Shown in pieces: positions 34,882 through 43,194 of a stretch of DNA of 64,000 nt; within the stretch, counting starts at the first letter, position 1; every line of letters begins with the position of its first letter. The position numbers and the translations under genes were made by a program. The notes under the pieces were generated by a model. It did no database searches. It was not told the origin of the DNA and saw only the letters and a list, made by a program, of their open reading frames with translations. Origin of the DNA: CBDBGD01 sp965205235 (GTDB lineage Bacteria > Chloroflexota > Dehalococcoidia > Lucifugimonadales > UBA1127); the NCBI GenBank assembly GCA_965205235.1, contig CBDBGD010000008.1:124001-188000 (forward strand), given 5' to 3'.

Positions 34882-36179
34882 CGCCGCACCTCCTCCAGGC
34901 TGTCGATGGAGTAGTAGCCGGCGTCGGCGCCAATCACGGTCAGGAAGACCTGGTCGGACCCCTGGTTGTCCTCGGGCCCGAAGAGGAGCTCGAAGCCGTC
35001 GATGTCCGTGAGGCTGGTGCCCTGCAGGGTCTCCAGGAAGCAGTCCCTGTCCACGTCCCGACCGCAGAGCTCCAGCGCGGCGATGGTGAGCCGGCCCGCC
35101 ATGTAGCCTTCCAGCGACACGAAGCTTGGCGCGGCGCCGGAGCCGGCGGCCTGCAGTGCGTCGAGGTAGGAGGCGACGATGGGCACGGAGTCGTCCGTTG
35201 GGAACGGCACCACCTGGGTGACGAAGACGCCCTCGCCGCCGGGGCCGTCATCGGTCGCGGGGCCCAGCTCCGCAGCCAGCGCGTTGCTGCCCACGAAGGA
35301 GACGGTCATAAAGATTGGGTCCATACCCGTGTAGCGCGCCCACTTGATGAGCTCGGCGACCGGCTGGTAGGCGCCTATGATGACCACCGCCTGGGGCGAA
35401 CCCTGCGCCAGGTCCAGCAGCGCCGCCTTCACCGCCAGCGTGTTGCGGGTGTACAGGCCCACTGCGGCCGGCGTCATACCCCGGCGCGCCAGGGCGTCCC
35501 TGGTCCCGGTGTAGCCTGCGCGGCCGTAGGAGTCGTCCTGGTACATGATGCCGATGCGCTCAATGCCCAGGCGCTCCGTCAGCTGGGCCACCATCTCCTC
35601 GGTCTCCTGGTTGTAGGAGGCCCGCAGGTTGATCACCGTGCTCCACTTGGGGTCGCGCAGAATGGCCGCGCCGGTGAACGGCGCAATGTAGGGCACTCCA
35701 CGGGCGTCGGCGACGGGGACCGCGGAGCGGGACGTGGGTGTGCCGACGGCCCCGATCAGCGCGAAGACCGAGTCCTGCTCGATGAGCTGGAGGGTGTTGG
35801 AAATGGCGGCCTCCGGCTCGTATGCGTCGTCCAGGGACAGGAGGTCCAGCAGCCGTCCGTGGACGCCTCCGGCCTGGTTCACCTCGAAGAAGGCCGCCTC
35901 GATGCCCCGCCTCATGTCCTTGCCCAACTCCTGGGCCGGGCCGGTGAAGGCCGCCGACTGTCCGAAAAGGATGGCGTTGTCCGTGATGCCCGGCGGGGGG
36001 CCTGCAGGCGTGGATGCCGTTGTGGGTGTGGCGACGATTACCGGGTCAACGACCTCGGCTTCTTCGGTAACGCCCAGGAAGAACCATGCTGCCAGGCTGA
36101 AAATGATGGTGAGGGAGACACCCCCGCCGATCCCCAGCGCAAACAGTATGTCGGACTGTATTCGAGGAATGCCCCTCAC
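34878..36179 (-). CDS. Membrane-anchored ligand-binding protein (Peripla_BP_6 / LivK-like)
   Basis: A 433-residue protein with an uncleaved-looking N-terminal anchor (ALGIGGGVSLTIIFSLAAWFFLGV) and a Thr/Pro linker, then a two-lobe amino-acid-type binding domain. The domain starts ILFGQSAAFTGPAQELGKDMRRGIEAAFFEVNQAGGVHGR and includes ALIGAVGTPTSRSAVPVADARGVPYIAPFTGA. It resembles branched-chain amino acid binding proteins, but there are no transporter subunits nearby. GTG at 36179 overlaps the upstream RsbW-like gene and its stop overlaps the kinase start, so it probably acts as the sensing component of the kinase. Confidence 0.88.
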   Translation of the reverse strand: MRGIPRIQSDILFALGIGGGVSLTIIFSLAAWFFLGVTEEAEVVDPVIVATPTTASTPAGPPPGITDNAILFGQSAAFTGPAQELGKDMRRGIEAAFFEVNQAGGVHGRLLDLLSLDDAYEPEAAISNTLQLIEQDSVFALIGAVGTPTSRSAVPVADARGVPYIAPFTGAAILRDPKWSTVINLRASYNQETEEMVAQLTERLGIERIGIMYQDDSYGRAGYTGTRDALARRGMTPAAVGLYTRNTLAVKAALLDLAQGSPQAVVIIGAYQPVAELIKWARYTGMDPIFMTVSFVGSNALAAELGPATDDGPGGEGVFVTQVVPFPTDDSVPIVASYLDALQAAGSGAAPSFVSLEGYMAGRLTIAALELCGRDVDRDCFLETLQGTSLTDIDGFELLFGPEDNQGSDQVFLTVIGADAGYYSIDSLEEVRR

Positions 36180-36595
36180 TCAACCCTGCGCTTTACCAGA
36201 ATCAGATGGTTCTTGCCACCCTCTCGGCTGTACCGCATGTCGTCCATCATGGTGCGCACCAGGTGGACGCCAAGCCCGCCTATCGACCTGTCGCCCAGGG
36301 CGGCGGTCACATCCGGGACGGGCGCGTTCTCCAGCGGGTTGAAGGGCTTGCCGTCGTCGGTGATCTCGATGGTCAGCGACTCCGCCTCGGACGTCATCTC
36401 GATCTCCACGACGTGTTCGCCGTTGTCGTGTCCGTGGTTCACCACGTTGAGCCACAGCTCCTCAAGGACCAGGTTCACCTGGAACGTGAGGTCGTTGGGC
36501 CATTCCTGCTCCCGGGCAAAGTCCTCCACGGATGCAGCCAGACCCTCCAGCTCCTCCACCCGGGTTGGAACGGTCAGGGACAGCTTTGCACTCAC
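36176..36595 (-). CDS. RsbW-like serine kinase / anti-sigma regulatory factor
   Basis: A 139-residue GHKL ATPase. N-box LVLEELWLNVVNHGHDNG, G1 ITDDGKPFNP and G2 SIGGLGVHLVRTMMDDMRY match RsbW/SpoIIAB-type kinases, which phosphorylate a STAS antagonist and bind a sigma factor or other target. GTG at 36595 overlaps the TGA of the phosphatase gene (GTGA); an in-frame upstream extension is unlikely. The STAS protein at 37850 and the phosphatase at 36592 complete a partner-switch. No sigma factor is encoded here, so the target is unknown. Confidence 0.9.
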   Translation of the reverse strand: MSAKLSLTVPTRVEELEGLAASVEDFAREQEWPNDLTFQVNLVLEELWLNVVNHGHDNGEHVVEIEMTSEAESLTIEITDDGKPFNPLENAPVPDVTAALGDRSIGGLGVHLVRTMMDDMRYSREGGKNHLILVKRRVE

Positions 36596-37767
36596 TGGGC
36601 GTCCCCGCTGCAGTGGAGTGCCAGGCACGTGATGTCGTCCGACTGGGGGGTCTCTCCGGCGAAGGCGTTGACAGCCTCGAAGACCACCTCCGTGGCCGTC
36701 TCGGGGTCCTTCGGCGGACTGGCGTGCAGCTGCTCGCGCAGCGTGTCCAGACCGAACTCCTCCTCTGCGTGGTTCATAGCCTCGGTCACACCGTCCGTAT
36801 AGAAGAGGACCGTGTCTCCGGGAGCTAGGGTCACCGTATCCTGCTTGTACTCCAGGTCAGGCACAATCCCCAGCGCTATGCCGCCCGTGAGCGGGAGGAG
36901 CTCGGAGCTCCCGTCGGCGTGGACGATGAGGGGGCTGTTGTGGCCGCCGTTGGCGTAGGACAGCTCCCTGGTCGCGGGGTCGTAGATGGCGTAGAGGACG
37001 GTGACGAACATCCCTTCCCTGTTGTCCTCCAGGAGCAGCTCGTTCACCTCCCGGAGCACGTCTCCGGGCGGGCCCACGCCGATGGCGGAGCCCTTCAGCA
37101 GGGTGCGGCTGGACATCATGAAGAGGGCCGCGGGCACACCCTTGCCGGAGACGTCTGCCACGGCAAGGCCAATGCGTCCATCGCTCAGGGAGAGGACGTC
37201 GAAGAAGTCGCCGCCCACCTCGCGTGCGGCCTGCATCTTGCCGTGCACGGCGTAGCCGTTGCTGCGGGGGAACTGGGTGGGAAGAATGGACTGCTGCATT
37301 CCCCTGGCAACATCCAACTCGTTCTGGAGCGAGACCAGCTTGTCGCGGAACTGCAGCGCCTCGCGCCACTCGGCCATGTGGCGCAGCGTCCGGTCGATGG
37401 TCACCTGCAGGTCCTCGAAGTCGACGGGCTTGGTGACGAAGTCGAACGCGCCCCGGTTCATGGCCGTGCGGATGTTCTTCATGTCGCCGTAAGCGGAGAT
37501 GATGACTGATCGGATGTTGGGGTCCACCTTGGGGATCTGGTCCAGGAGCGTGAGGCCGTCCATCTGCGGCATGTTGATGTCGGAGAGCACCATGTCGATC
37601 TCGTCGTCTTCGTTCAGCTTCTCCAGGGCCTCCACGCCGTTGTGCGCGAAGACGAAGGTGTAGCGCCCCGCGCGGATGCTCCGCCGCATGCGTTGGAGCA
37701 CCAGCGGCTCCAGGTCGGGCTCATCATCGACGACGAGGATCTTGTATGGCTCTTGCATCGTTGTCAT
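36592..37767 (-). CDS. Response regulator with SpoIIE-type PP2C phosphatase output
   Basis: A 391-residue protein. An N-terminal receiver has the acidic pair Asp14/Asp15 (VVDDEPD), phosphoacceptor Asp63 (LSDINMPQMDG) and Lys113 (TKPVDF). It is joined by a coiled linker to a PP2C domain with the metal-binding motifs REVGGDFFDV, VADVSGKGVPAALFM, LSYANGGHNSPLIV and PGDTVLFYTDGVTEA. This is the RsbU/RsbP-type output that dephosphorylates a STAS protein. I chose ATG at 37767, which has AAGGAGG about 12 nt upstream; ATG 37758 is possible. Expected to be switched by the histidine kinase encoded in the same operon. Confidence 0.92.
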   Translation of the reverse strand: MTTMQEPYKILVVDDEPDLEPLVLQRMRRSIRAGRYTFVFAHNGVEALEKLNEDDEIDMVLSDINMPQMDGLTLLDQIPKVDPNIRSVIISAYGDMKNIRTAMNRGAFDFVTKPVDFEDLQVTIDRTLRHMAEWREALQFRDKLVSLQNELDVARGMQQSILPTQFPRSNGYAVHGKMQAAREVGGDFFDVLSLSDGRIGLAVADVSGKGVPAALFMMSSRTLLKGSAIGVGPPGDVLREVNELLLEDNREGMFVTVLYAIYDPATRELSYANGGHNSPLIVHADGSSELLPLTGGIALGIVPDLEYKQDTVTLAPGDTVLFYTDGVTEAMNHAEEEFGLDTLREQLHASPPKDPETATEVVFEAVNAFAGETPQSDDITCLALHCSGDAQ

Positions 37768-37849
37768 CCGGTACGGCTTCCTCCTTGCGTTTGTCATTCG
37801 GTTCCGTCCAAGGAGTGCTCGGCTGCAGGGCTTGGCAGCCCGGCGGCGC

Positions 37850-38188
37850 CTATCTGTTGAACGCGGCCAGGGCCTCCGCCTGCGAGGTGTGCACCGTGAT
37901 GATCTTGTCGAATCCGCTGATCTGGAAGACCTCTTGGATCGAGTTCGAGAGGGAGCACACGGCGAACTTGGTGTTCTTACCCTGCAGCGTCTTCGCCATA
38001 AGCAGAATCACGCGCAGCCCCGCACTACTGATATACGACAGCTTCTCCATGTCCAGGATGACGCCGCTCTCGCTGTCGTTGAGAGACTCCTCCAGAGCGG
38101 TCTGAAACTCGCGGGCGTTGGTGCCGTCCACGCGCCCTTCCGTCTTTGCGATGAGGGTTTCTCCGTGTCGCTCGGCCGTAATTTCCAT
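37850..38188 (-). CDS. STAS-domain anti-sigma factor antagonist (RsbV/SpoIIAA-like)
   Basis: A 112-residue single STAS domain with GRVDGTNAREFQTAL, LDMEKLSYISSAGLRVILLMAKTLQ and a final SGFDKII. The regulatory serine lies in ISSAGL (Ser54/Ser55), the site that RsbW-type kinases phosphorylate. AAGGAGA precedes the ATG, and a promoter with TATACT lies 90 nt upstream. It is the first gene of the signalling operon, 82 nt before the phosphatase. Confidence 0.93.
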   Translation of the reverse strand: MEITAERHGETLIAKTEGRVDGTNAREFQTALEESLNDSESGVILDMEKLSYISSAGLRVILLMAKTLQGKNTKFAVCSLSNSIQEVFQISGFDKIITVHTSQAEALAAFNR

Positions 38189-38274
38189 TGATTGCGTCTC
38201 CTTACCAGTAGTATGGCTGCCCAGGTGGTCCTGCTCGTCCCGCCCTTGGAAGTTTGTCCCTTATTGCCGCAAGG

Positions 38275-38304
38275 AGTATATGGCTAGGCCATAGTTGGCG
38301 TCCA
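38275..38304 (-). promoter_or_regulatory. Promoter of the partner-switch operon
   Basis: On the minus strand: -35 TGGACG (38304-38299), an 18-nt spacer, and a near-consensus -10 TATACT (38280-38275). It lies in the 189-nt gap after the SulP gene, which shows no other gene. The predicted start site gives a leader of about 80 nt before the STAS gene. Confidence 0.6.
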
Positions 38305-38377
38305 GTTTAGCCGCGTTCCCCACCCCTTTCAATACCGGACACCCCGCAAGCCTCAATTGCCACAACAATTTTACGCC

Positions 38378-40084
38378 CTAGATCGCCAGTATGCGCTTCG
38401 CAACCTCCCTTGCGCCGTCCAGGTCCTCGACGAAGTTCTCCTCGGGCACGTGCCGCAGCACGTTCAGCGCGCTGAGCGTGGTGGCGGGGAGGCCCGTCAG
38501 CCCCATCACGATGCAGTTCACGTCCTCCGCCATGGCCCCGTCGATGAGTTGCTCCATGACCAGGGCGGCGCTGTCGTCCATGTAGACGGTGTTGGAGAAG
38601 TCCAGGATCACAATCTCATGGTCGCGTATGTCCACGCTGATGGTGTTGATCATCTTGGCAGCGGACGCCACGGAGAAGTTCCCTCGCAGCGCAACAAGCC
38701 CAACCCGTGCGGAGAAGATGTCCGCATCGTCGCCGTCGGCGCTGTTGGTGCCCAGAAATGCCTGGTCCAGCAGCGGCGTGGAGACCACGCTGTCCAGCTC
38801 CAAGCGCTCGAACTGCCGCGCGCTGGTCACCATCGCGGCGATCATGCCGACGACGACCGCGGTGAGCAGGTCCAGGAACACGGTGAGCACCAGGGTCAGC
38901 AGCATGACCATGAGGTGCTCCCGCTGGACGTGGAGGACCCGCGTGACGAAGCGCCAGTCGATCGTGTCCCAGCCCACCTTGATCAGGATGCCGGCGAGGA
39001 CGGCGTTCGGGATGGAGGCCACCTGCTCCCCCAGGACGACGACCATGGCAACCAGGACGCCCACGGCGATGATGCCGGACACGATGGTCCATCCCCCGGC
39101 AACGATGTTCGCCACGGTGCTCGGCGTGGCCCCGGCGCCCGGCAGCCCGCCGATCAGCCCCGTGACCATGTTCCCGAGGCCCTGGCCCAGCAGCTCCTTG
39201 TCGGGGTTATGGCGCGCCCGCGTGTGCGAGTCCGCCACCAGAGAGGTGAGGAGCGTGTCGACGGAGCTTACCAGCGCGATGACCAGCGCGGGCTCGATTG
39301 CGCGGAGCAGGAAGTCGCCGGAGAAGTCCGGCACCTGCAGCGTCGGCCACGTCGTCGACACCGTGCCGATTACCGGCGCGTCGGTGAGCCAGACGACACC
39401 CAGGAACGTCCCCGCGACCAGCGCCACCAGCGTGTACGGCATGTACCGGCTCACCCGGCTCGGCCACAGCGCCGCCACCGCCAGCGTGATCGCGGCGATG
39501 CCCAGCGCGTCGATGTTGAAGTCCTCGATGAGGTCCGGCCACGATTTGATGGCGCCAACCGGCCCGCCCGCGGCGATGTTCCCGCCCATGAAGGGGAGGC
39601 TCTGCACCAGAATGATGATGATCCCGACGCCGGACATGAACCCGGATATGACGGAGTAGGGCGTGTACGCGACGAAGCGCCCGATTCTCATGACGCTCAG
39701 GAGGATCTGGATCAGCCCCGCCATCATGACGATGGTGAACGCTTCGACCAGGGAGTCCGCACGGCTCGTGACGATGACCGCCATCGCCACGGTCATGGAG
39801 CCCGTGGGGCCGGAGATCTGCGACCGGGTGCCCCCGAAGACGGCTGCGAAAAAGCCGACTGCGATGGCCCCGTAGATGCCCGCAAGCGGCCCCAGGCCGG
39901 AGGCTATGCCGAACGCCAGCGCCACCGGCAGTCCCACCACGGCCGCGGTGACGCCGCCGAAGACGTCCCCCCTCAGGGTCTGTAGGTCGTAGTCCTCGGG
40001 GGGCCGCCAACCGAGGATGCGGCGGAGCATACCAGGCGTTTCCCGCCTGACGCGGCTGGAGAATGCGTCCAAGAACCCCTCCAC
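38378..40084 (-). CDS. SulP-family anion transporter with STAS domain
   Basis: A 568-residue SLC26/SulP protein. The family signature GLPVALAFGIASGLGPLAGIYGA is followed by QISGPTGSMTVAMAVIV, VISGFMSGVGIIIILVQ and about a dozen transmembrane helices. A C-terminal cytosolic STAS domain from about residue 455 (LRGNFSVASAAKMINTISVDI..VILDFSNTVYMDDSAALVMEQL) follows. Likely substrates are sulfate, bicarbonate or similar anions. GTG at 40084 is chosen as a start close to the first conserved segment; ATG at MLRRILGW is an alternative and the frame is open to 40258. It diverges from the selenoprotein-like gene and precedes the STAS operon. Confidence 0.88.
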   Translation of the reverse strand: MEGFLDAFSSRVRRETPGMLRRILGWRPPEDYDLQTLRGDVFGGVTAAVVGLPVALAFGIASGLGPLAGIYGAIAVGFFAAVFGGTRSQISGPTGSMTVAMAVIVTSRADSLVEAFTIVMMAGLIQILLSVMRIGRFVAYTPYSVISGFMSGVGIIIILVQSLPFMGGNIAAGGPVGAIKSWPDLIEDFNIDALGIAAITLAVAALWPSRVSRYMPYTLVALVAGTFLGVVWLTDAPVIGTVSTTWPTLQVPDFSGDFLLRAIEPALVIALVSSVDTLLTSLVADSHTRARHNPDKELLGQGLGNMVTGLIGGLPGAGATPSTVANIVAGGWTIVSGIIAVGVLVAMVVVLGEQVASIPNAVLAGILIKVGWDTIDWRFVTRVLHVQREHLMVMLLTLVLTVFLDLLTAVVVGMIAAMVTSARQFERLELDSVVSTPLLDQAFLGTNSADGDDADIFSARVGLVALRGNFSVASAAKMINTISVDIRDHEIVILDFSNTVYMDDSAALVMEQLIDGAMAEDVNCIVMGLTGLPATTLSALNVLRHVPEENFVEDLDGAREVAKRILAI

Positions 40085-40261
40085 GGTTGCGTGTCTTCCC
40101 TGGTCGGCGGCTTTTTCGCCGCGCGGAAGCCTGCGGAACGGCCTCGTGCCCCCGCATTCTACGGGACGATGGCGTGATTGTCCAAGTGCCCGCCGATTTG
40201 GGACCATCGTGGTGTATCCTGAAGGGGCAGAGAACGGATGAACGCGCTGGAGGGGCATGTC

Positions 40262-40741
40262 ATGCCGGAGAAACTGGTGCAGGGCGACCGCTTCCCAACA
40301 ATCGGGCTATCCCTCACGGACGGGTCCACCCTTACGCTCCCCGACCAGGCCCCCGGCCGCTACGTTGCCCTGCTGTTCTTCCGAGGCGCGTGGTGAGGCT
40401 ACTGCAGGCGGCAGTTGGCCGCCTACCAGGGCAGCATCGATGCGCTGGACGAGCTGGGCGTGACGGTCGTCGCTGCAACGGTTGACGACCGGGATGCGGT
40501 GGCGGACATGGTCCGGGAGGAGGGCATCACCTTCCCCGTCGCCTACGGCGTCACGCAGGAGGCGGTGGGCGCCCTGTCGCCGTGGTGGACGGAGGACAAC
40601 CGGCACGGGCGCTACCTCCAGCCCATGGAGTTCCTGGTTCGGCGCAGCACAGTGCTGGGCTCCATGTACGCCTCCGGCCCCATCGGGCGGATGGACGTGG
40701 AGCAGGCGCTGGCCTTCATCAGGAGCCGGGAGCAGCGGTAG
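40262..40741 (+). CDS. Peroxiredoxin-like selenoprotein (in-frame UGA read as Sec)
   Basis: A predicted 159-residue thioredoxin-fold peroxidase-like protein. The frame from ATG 40262 (GGAGG 8 nt upstream) reads MPEKLVQGDRFPTIGLSLTD to VALLFFRGAW, meets TGA at 40394-40396, and continues GYCRRQLAAYQG to TAG at 40741. Relatives read RGxWCxxC here, so codon 45 is the peroxidatic position and Cys48 remains. Seven perfect base pairs (40406-40412 with 40418-40424) around loop AGUUG start 9 nt after the UGA. The loop begins 16 nt downstream with a G at its second position, as in bacterial SECIS elements. Downstream coding is intact (YLQPMEFLV). Other genes here end in TGA, so general recoding is excluded. 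A disrupted pseudogene is the alternative. Confidence 0.85.
40406..40424 (+). promoter_or_regulatory. Bacterial SECIS-like element
   Basis: AGGCGGC at 40406-40412 pairs without mismatch with GCCGCCT at 40418-40424. The five-base loop AGTTG begins 16 nt after the UGA at 40394-40396. Position, loop size and an early loop guanine agree with the described bacterial SECIS consensus bound by SelB. Confidence 0.75.
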
Positions 40742-40777
40742 CGGGGATTCGGCGCCAGCCGGATGAGGAGGCAGCGA

Positions 40778-41062
40778 GTGGACGTGAAAGAGGCGGTCCG
40801 GACGGCCAAGGCGTACCTCATCGACCTCTTCGAGGACGAGCAGATCACCAACGTCGGCCTTGAGGAGGTGGTGTTCGACGAGGAGTCGGCTGCGTGGAGG
40901 ATCACCATCGGCTTCTCCCGGTCGTGGGACCTCAAGGGCCCGCTGTCCGTGACGATGGCCGGCGCGAGCCCCGACCGCTCGTACAAGATGCTCAGCATCA
41001 ACGACGCCACGGGCAAAGTCGAGTCGCTTCGGGACCGCGTCCTGTGGGCCGCGGAAAGCTGA
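40778..41062 (+). CDS. Small conserved-looking protein of unknown function
   Basis: A 94-residue soluble protein beginning VDVKEAVRTAKAYLIDLFEDEQITNVGLEEV, with EESAAWRITIGFSRSWD in the middle; the pattern suggests a small alpha/beta domain. GTG at 40778 has GGAGG 6 nt upstream; ATG at 40763 would overlap that site. It lies 36 nt after the selenoprotein-like gene in the same direction and is probably co-transcribed. I recognise no named family. Confidence 0.75.
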   Translation: MDVKEAVRTAKAYLIDLFEDEQITNVGLEEVVFDEESAAWRITIGFSRSWDLKGPLSVTMAGASPDRSYKMLSINDATGKVESLRDRVLWAAES

Positions 41063-41161
41063 GATCTCAACGCCAGCTAACTTTTTCGATGCGCCCAGCG
41101 TTTCCCATGTCGGCGGTGTGGGTGGACGTCGGGCGCGTGACAAAGATATCGGAGGGTGAGC

Positions 41162-43183
41162 ATGGCAGTTCCGGCATCGCGGCTGAAGTGGGCACGGTCG
41201 AGGAAGGCCCTGGTCGTTGCGGTGCTGGCGGCCGTCGGCATTGGCGCTGCGGTGTTCGCGTACATGGAGACCCGCAGCGGTGACGAGGCGCCGCTGGAGG
41301 AAGGGCAGCAGCTCGTGGAGGTGCGCCTGGGCGACCTGGTGAACCAGGTCAGCAGCAGCGGCAGCATCATCTTTCCCAACCGCGAGGAGCTCTCCTTCGG
41401 CGTCGCCGGGACCGTGAGCGCGCTCATGGTCGCCGAGGGCGATCAGGTGACGACGGGCCAGGAGCTGGCGCGCCTCGACGATGAGACGGTGGCCGGACTC
41501 GAGCGCGACCTGGCCCAGGCCGAGGTGGACCTGCAGGCGTCCCGGAACGCACTCGACGACGCCATGGCCCCGCCCACGCCCCTGGCGCGCGTGGAGGCTG
41601 AGGCGGCCGTGGCGACGGCGGAGCTGGCCCTCCAGCAGGCGGAGCAGGCGCTCGTCGACATCAACGCGCCCTTCACCCAGGCGGAAATCGACGAGGCGCG
41701 CGCTGACGTGGCCCTGGCGGAGGAGAGCGTGGTCAGGGCGCAGGCCGACCTGGCCCTCGACGTCCGCGAGCATGCGGACATGGTGGATGCGGCCGCCGAG
41801 GCCCTGGAATCGGCGAGGGAGGGCTACCAGGACGTCGTGCGCAGCTACCTCGGCATGACGCTGGCTGCTGGTGACTACGCGAGGACGCCGTCGGAGTTCC
41901 TGGCCCACCACGGAGTCGACGTTGACGACATCTTCTCGGATGCTCACCAGGAAGCGGCTATAGCGTGGGTGTTCCCCGTCTTCTTCCAGCCTGCGCAGCC
42001 CCTGGACGACCCCTCGACGCCGTGGGACGAGTTCACCGTCTACAGCTGGATCGCCCTCTATCCGGGGACCGTCTACGGGACGTGCGAGGACGTCGTATTT
42101 GACTCGCAGGACCGGTGCATGCTCCAGGACTTGGAGAAGGTATGGGACGTGGTCGACGCCGAGCAGGGGGGCCTCGACAACGCCGAGAACAACGCGGCCA
42201 AAGTGCGCTCCGATGGCGACAAGGCTGTCGATAAGGAGGAGGACGCGCTGACCGCGGCCCGCGAGGCCCTGGACGACATGCTCGCGGCAGCGGACCCGCT
42301 GGAGGTCCGGGTGAAGACCCACGACATTGAGGTGGCCAGGGCGAAGCTCGCCGATGCCCGCGACTCCCTCGCCGACCTGGACGTGGGGCCGGACCCTGCG
42401 GAAGTCGCGCTGATGGAGGCGGAGATCAAGTCGGACCAGGTGGCCCTCGCCGCCGCCAGAGATGCCCTGGCCGCCCAGGTGATCACGGCGCCCTTCGCCG
42501 GCGTCGTCAGTGCGATCAACGTCGAGGAAGGTCGCAGCGTCAACGCCACCGCCGCCATCCTTGAAATCGTGGACCCCACCGTGGCGGAGGTGGACGCCCG
42601 GCTCGACGAGATCGACGTCCTGGCCGTGCGGGAGGGCGCGGAGGCCATGGTCTCGCTGGACGGCCTGCCGGGGGCACAACTCCCCGGTATCGTGGCAAGC
42701 ATCTCCCGGACCGGCGACAACCAGCAGGGCGTGGTGACCTACCCCGTCCAGATCTCCGTACGGACGCCGCCCTTCTTCCAGTTGCACGAGGGGTTGAGCG
42801 CAACGGCCAGCATCGTCCTACACCAGGAGCTGGGCGTGCTGCTCATCCCCAGCACCGCCATTGCCGGGACCATCCAGCAGCCCACGGTGCTGGTGAGCCT
42901 TGACGGCGAGGTGACCGAACGCCCGGTGACCCTGGGCGCGTCCGACGGCTTCTGGACCATCGTCACCTCCGGGGTGAACGAGGGCGAGCAGCTCGTCTCG
43001 ACCAGCGGCAGCCCAACTGCCAACATCTTCGGCAACATCGCCCGGTTCCAGAGCATCGCCATCCAGGGCGGCGCGGGGCCCGGAGGGCAGGGCTTGAGCC
43101 CGGAACAGCGGCAGGCGTTGCGCGAGCAGTTCCGACAGCAGGGCGGCGGCCAGGGCCAACAGCAGCAGGCGCCGGGCAGGTAG
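41162..43183 (+). CDS. MacA/HlyD-like periplasmic adaptor with a large hairpin insertion
   Basis: A 673-residue membrane-fusion protein of an ABC-type efflux system. An N-terminal anchor (KALVVAVLAAVGIGAAVFAY) is followed by the first lipoyl half (GTVSALMVAEGDQVTTGQELARLD), two long Ala/Glu-rich coiled-coil arms, the second lipoyl half (ITAPFAGVVSAINVEEGRSV), beta-barrel and membrane-proximal domains, and a Gln/Gly-rich tail. Between about residues 225 and 330 the coiled coil is interrupted by an unrelated segment with many aromatics and a Cys pair (GTCED..DRCM). This makes it much longer than typical MacA. ATG at 41162 has GGAGG 6 nt upstream. MacB-like ATPase and permease follow. Confidence 0.88.
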   Translation: MAVPASRLKWARSRKALVVAVLAAVGIGAAVFAYMETRSGDEAPLEEGQQLVEVRLGDLVNQVSSSGSIIFPNREELSFGVAGTVSALMVAEGDQVTTGQELARLDDETVAGLERDLAQAEVDLQASRNALDDAMAPPTPLARVEAEAAVATAELALQQAEQALVDINAPFTQAEIDEARADVALAEESVVRAQADLALDVREHADMVDAAAEALESAREGYQDVVRSYLGMTLAAGDYARTPSEFLAHHGVDVDDIFSDAHQEAAIAWVFPVFFQPAQPLDDPSTPWDEFTVYSWIALYPGTVYGTCEDVVFDSQDRCMLQDLEKVWDVVDAEQGGLDNAENNAAKVRSDGDKAVDKEEDALTAAREALDDMLAAADPLEVRVKTHDIEVARAKLADARDSLADLDVGPDPAEVALMEAEIKSDQVALAAARDALAAQVITAPFAGVVSAINVEEGRSVNATAAILEIVDPTVAEVDARLDEIDVLAVREGAEAMVSLDGLPGAQLPGIVASISRTGDNQQGVVTYPVQISVRTPPFFQLHEGLSATASIVLHQELGVLLIPSTAIAGTIQQPTVLVSLDGEVTERPVTLGASDGFWTIVTSGVNEGEQLVSTSGSPTANIFGNIARFQSIAIQGGAGPGGQGLSPEQRQALREQFRQQGGGQGQQQQAPGR

Positions 43184-43194
43184 GGGCCGTCGCC

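Noticed and set aside
40207..40741. Reading the UGA-containing frame as a pseudogene or as a gene starting after the stop at a later codon
   Set aside because: The stop replaces the catalytic Cys codon exactly, both halves are conserved, the start has an ideal ribosome binding site and a SECIS-like hairpin follows. Selenocysteine is the simpler reading, though not proven.
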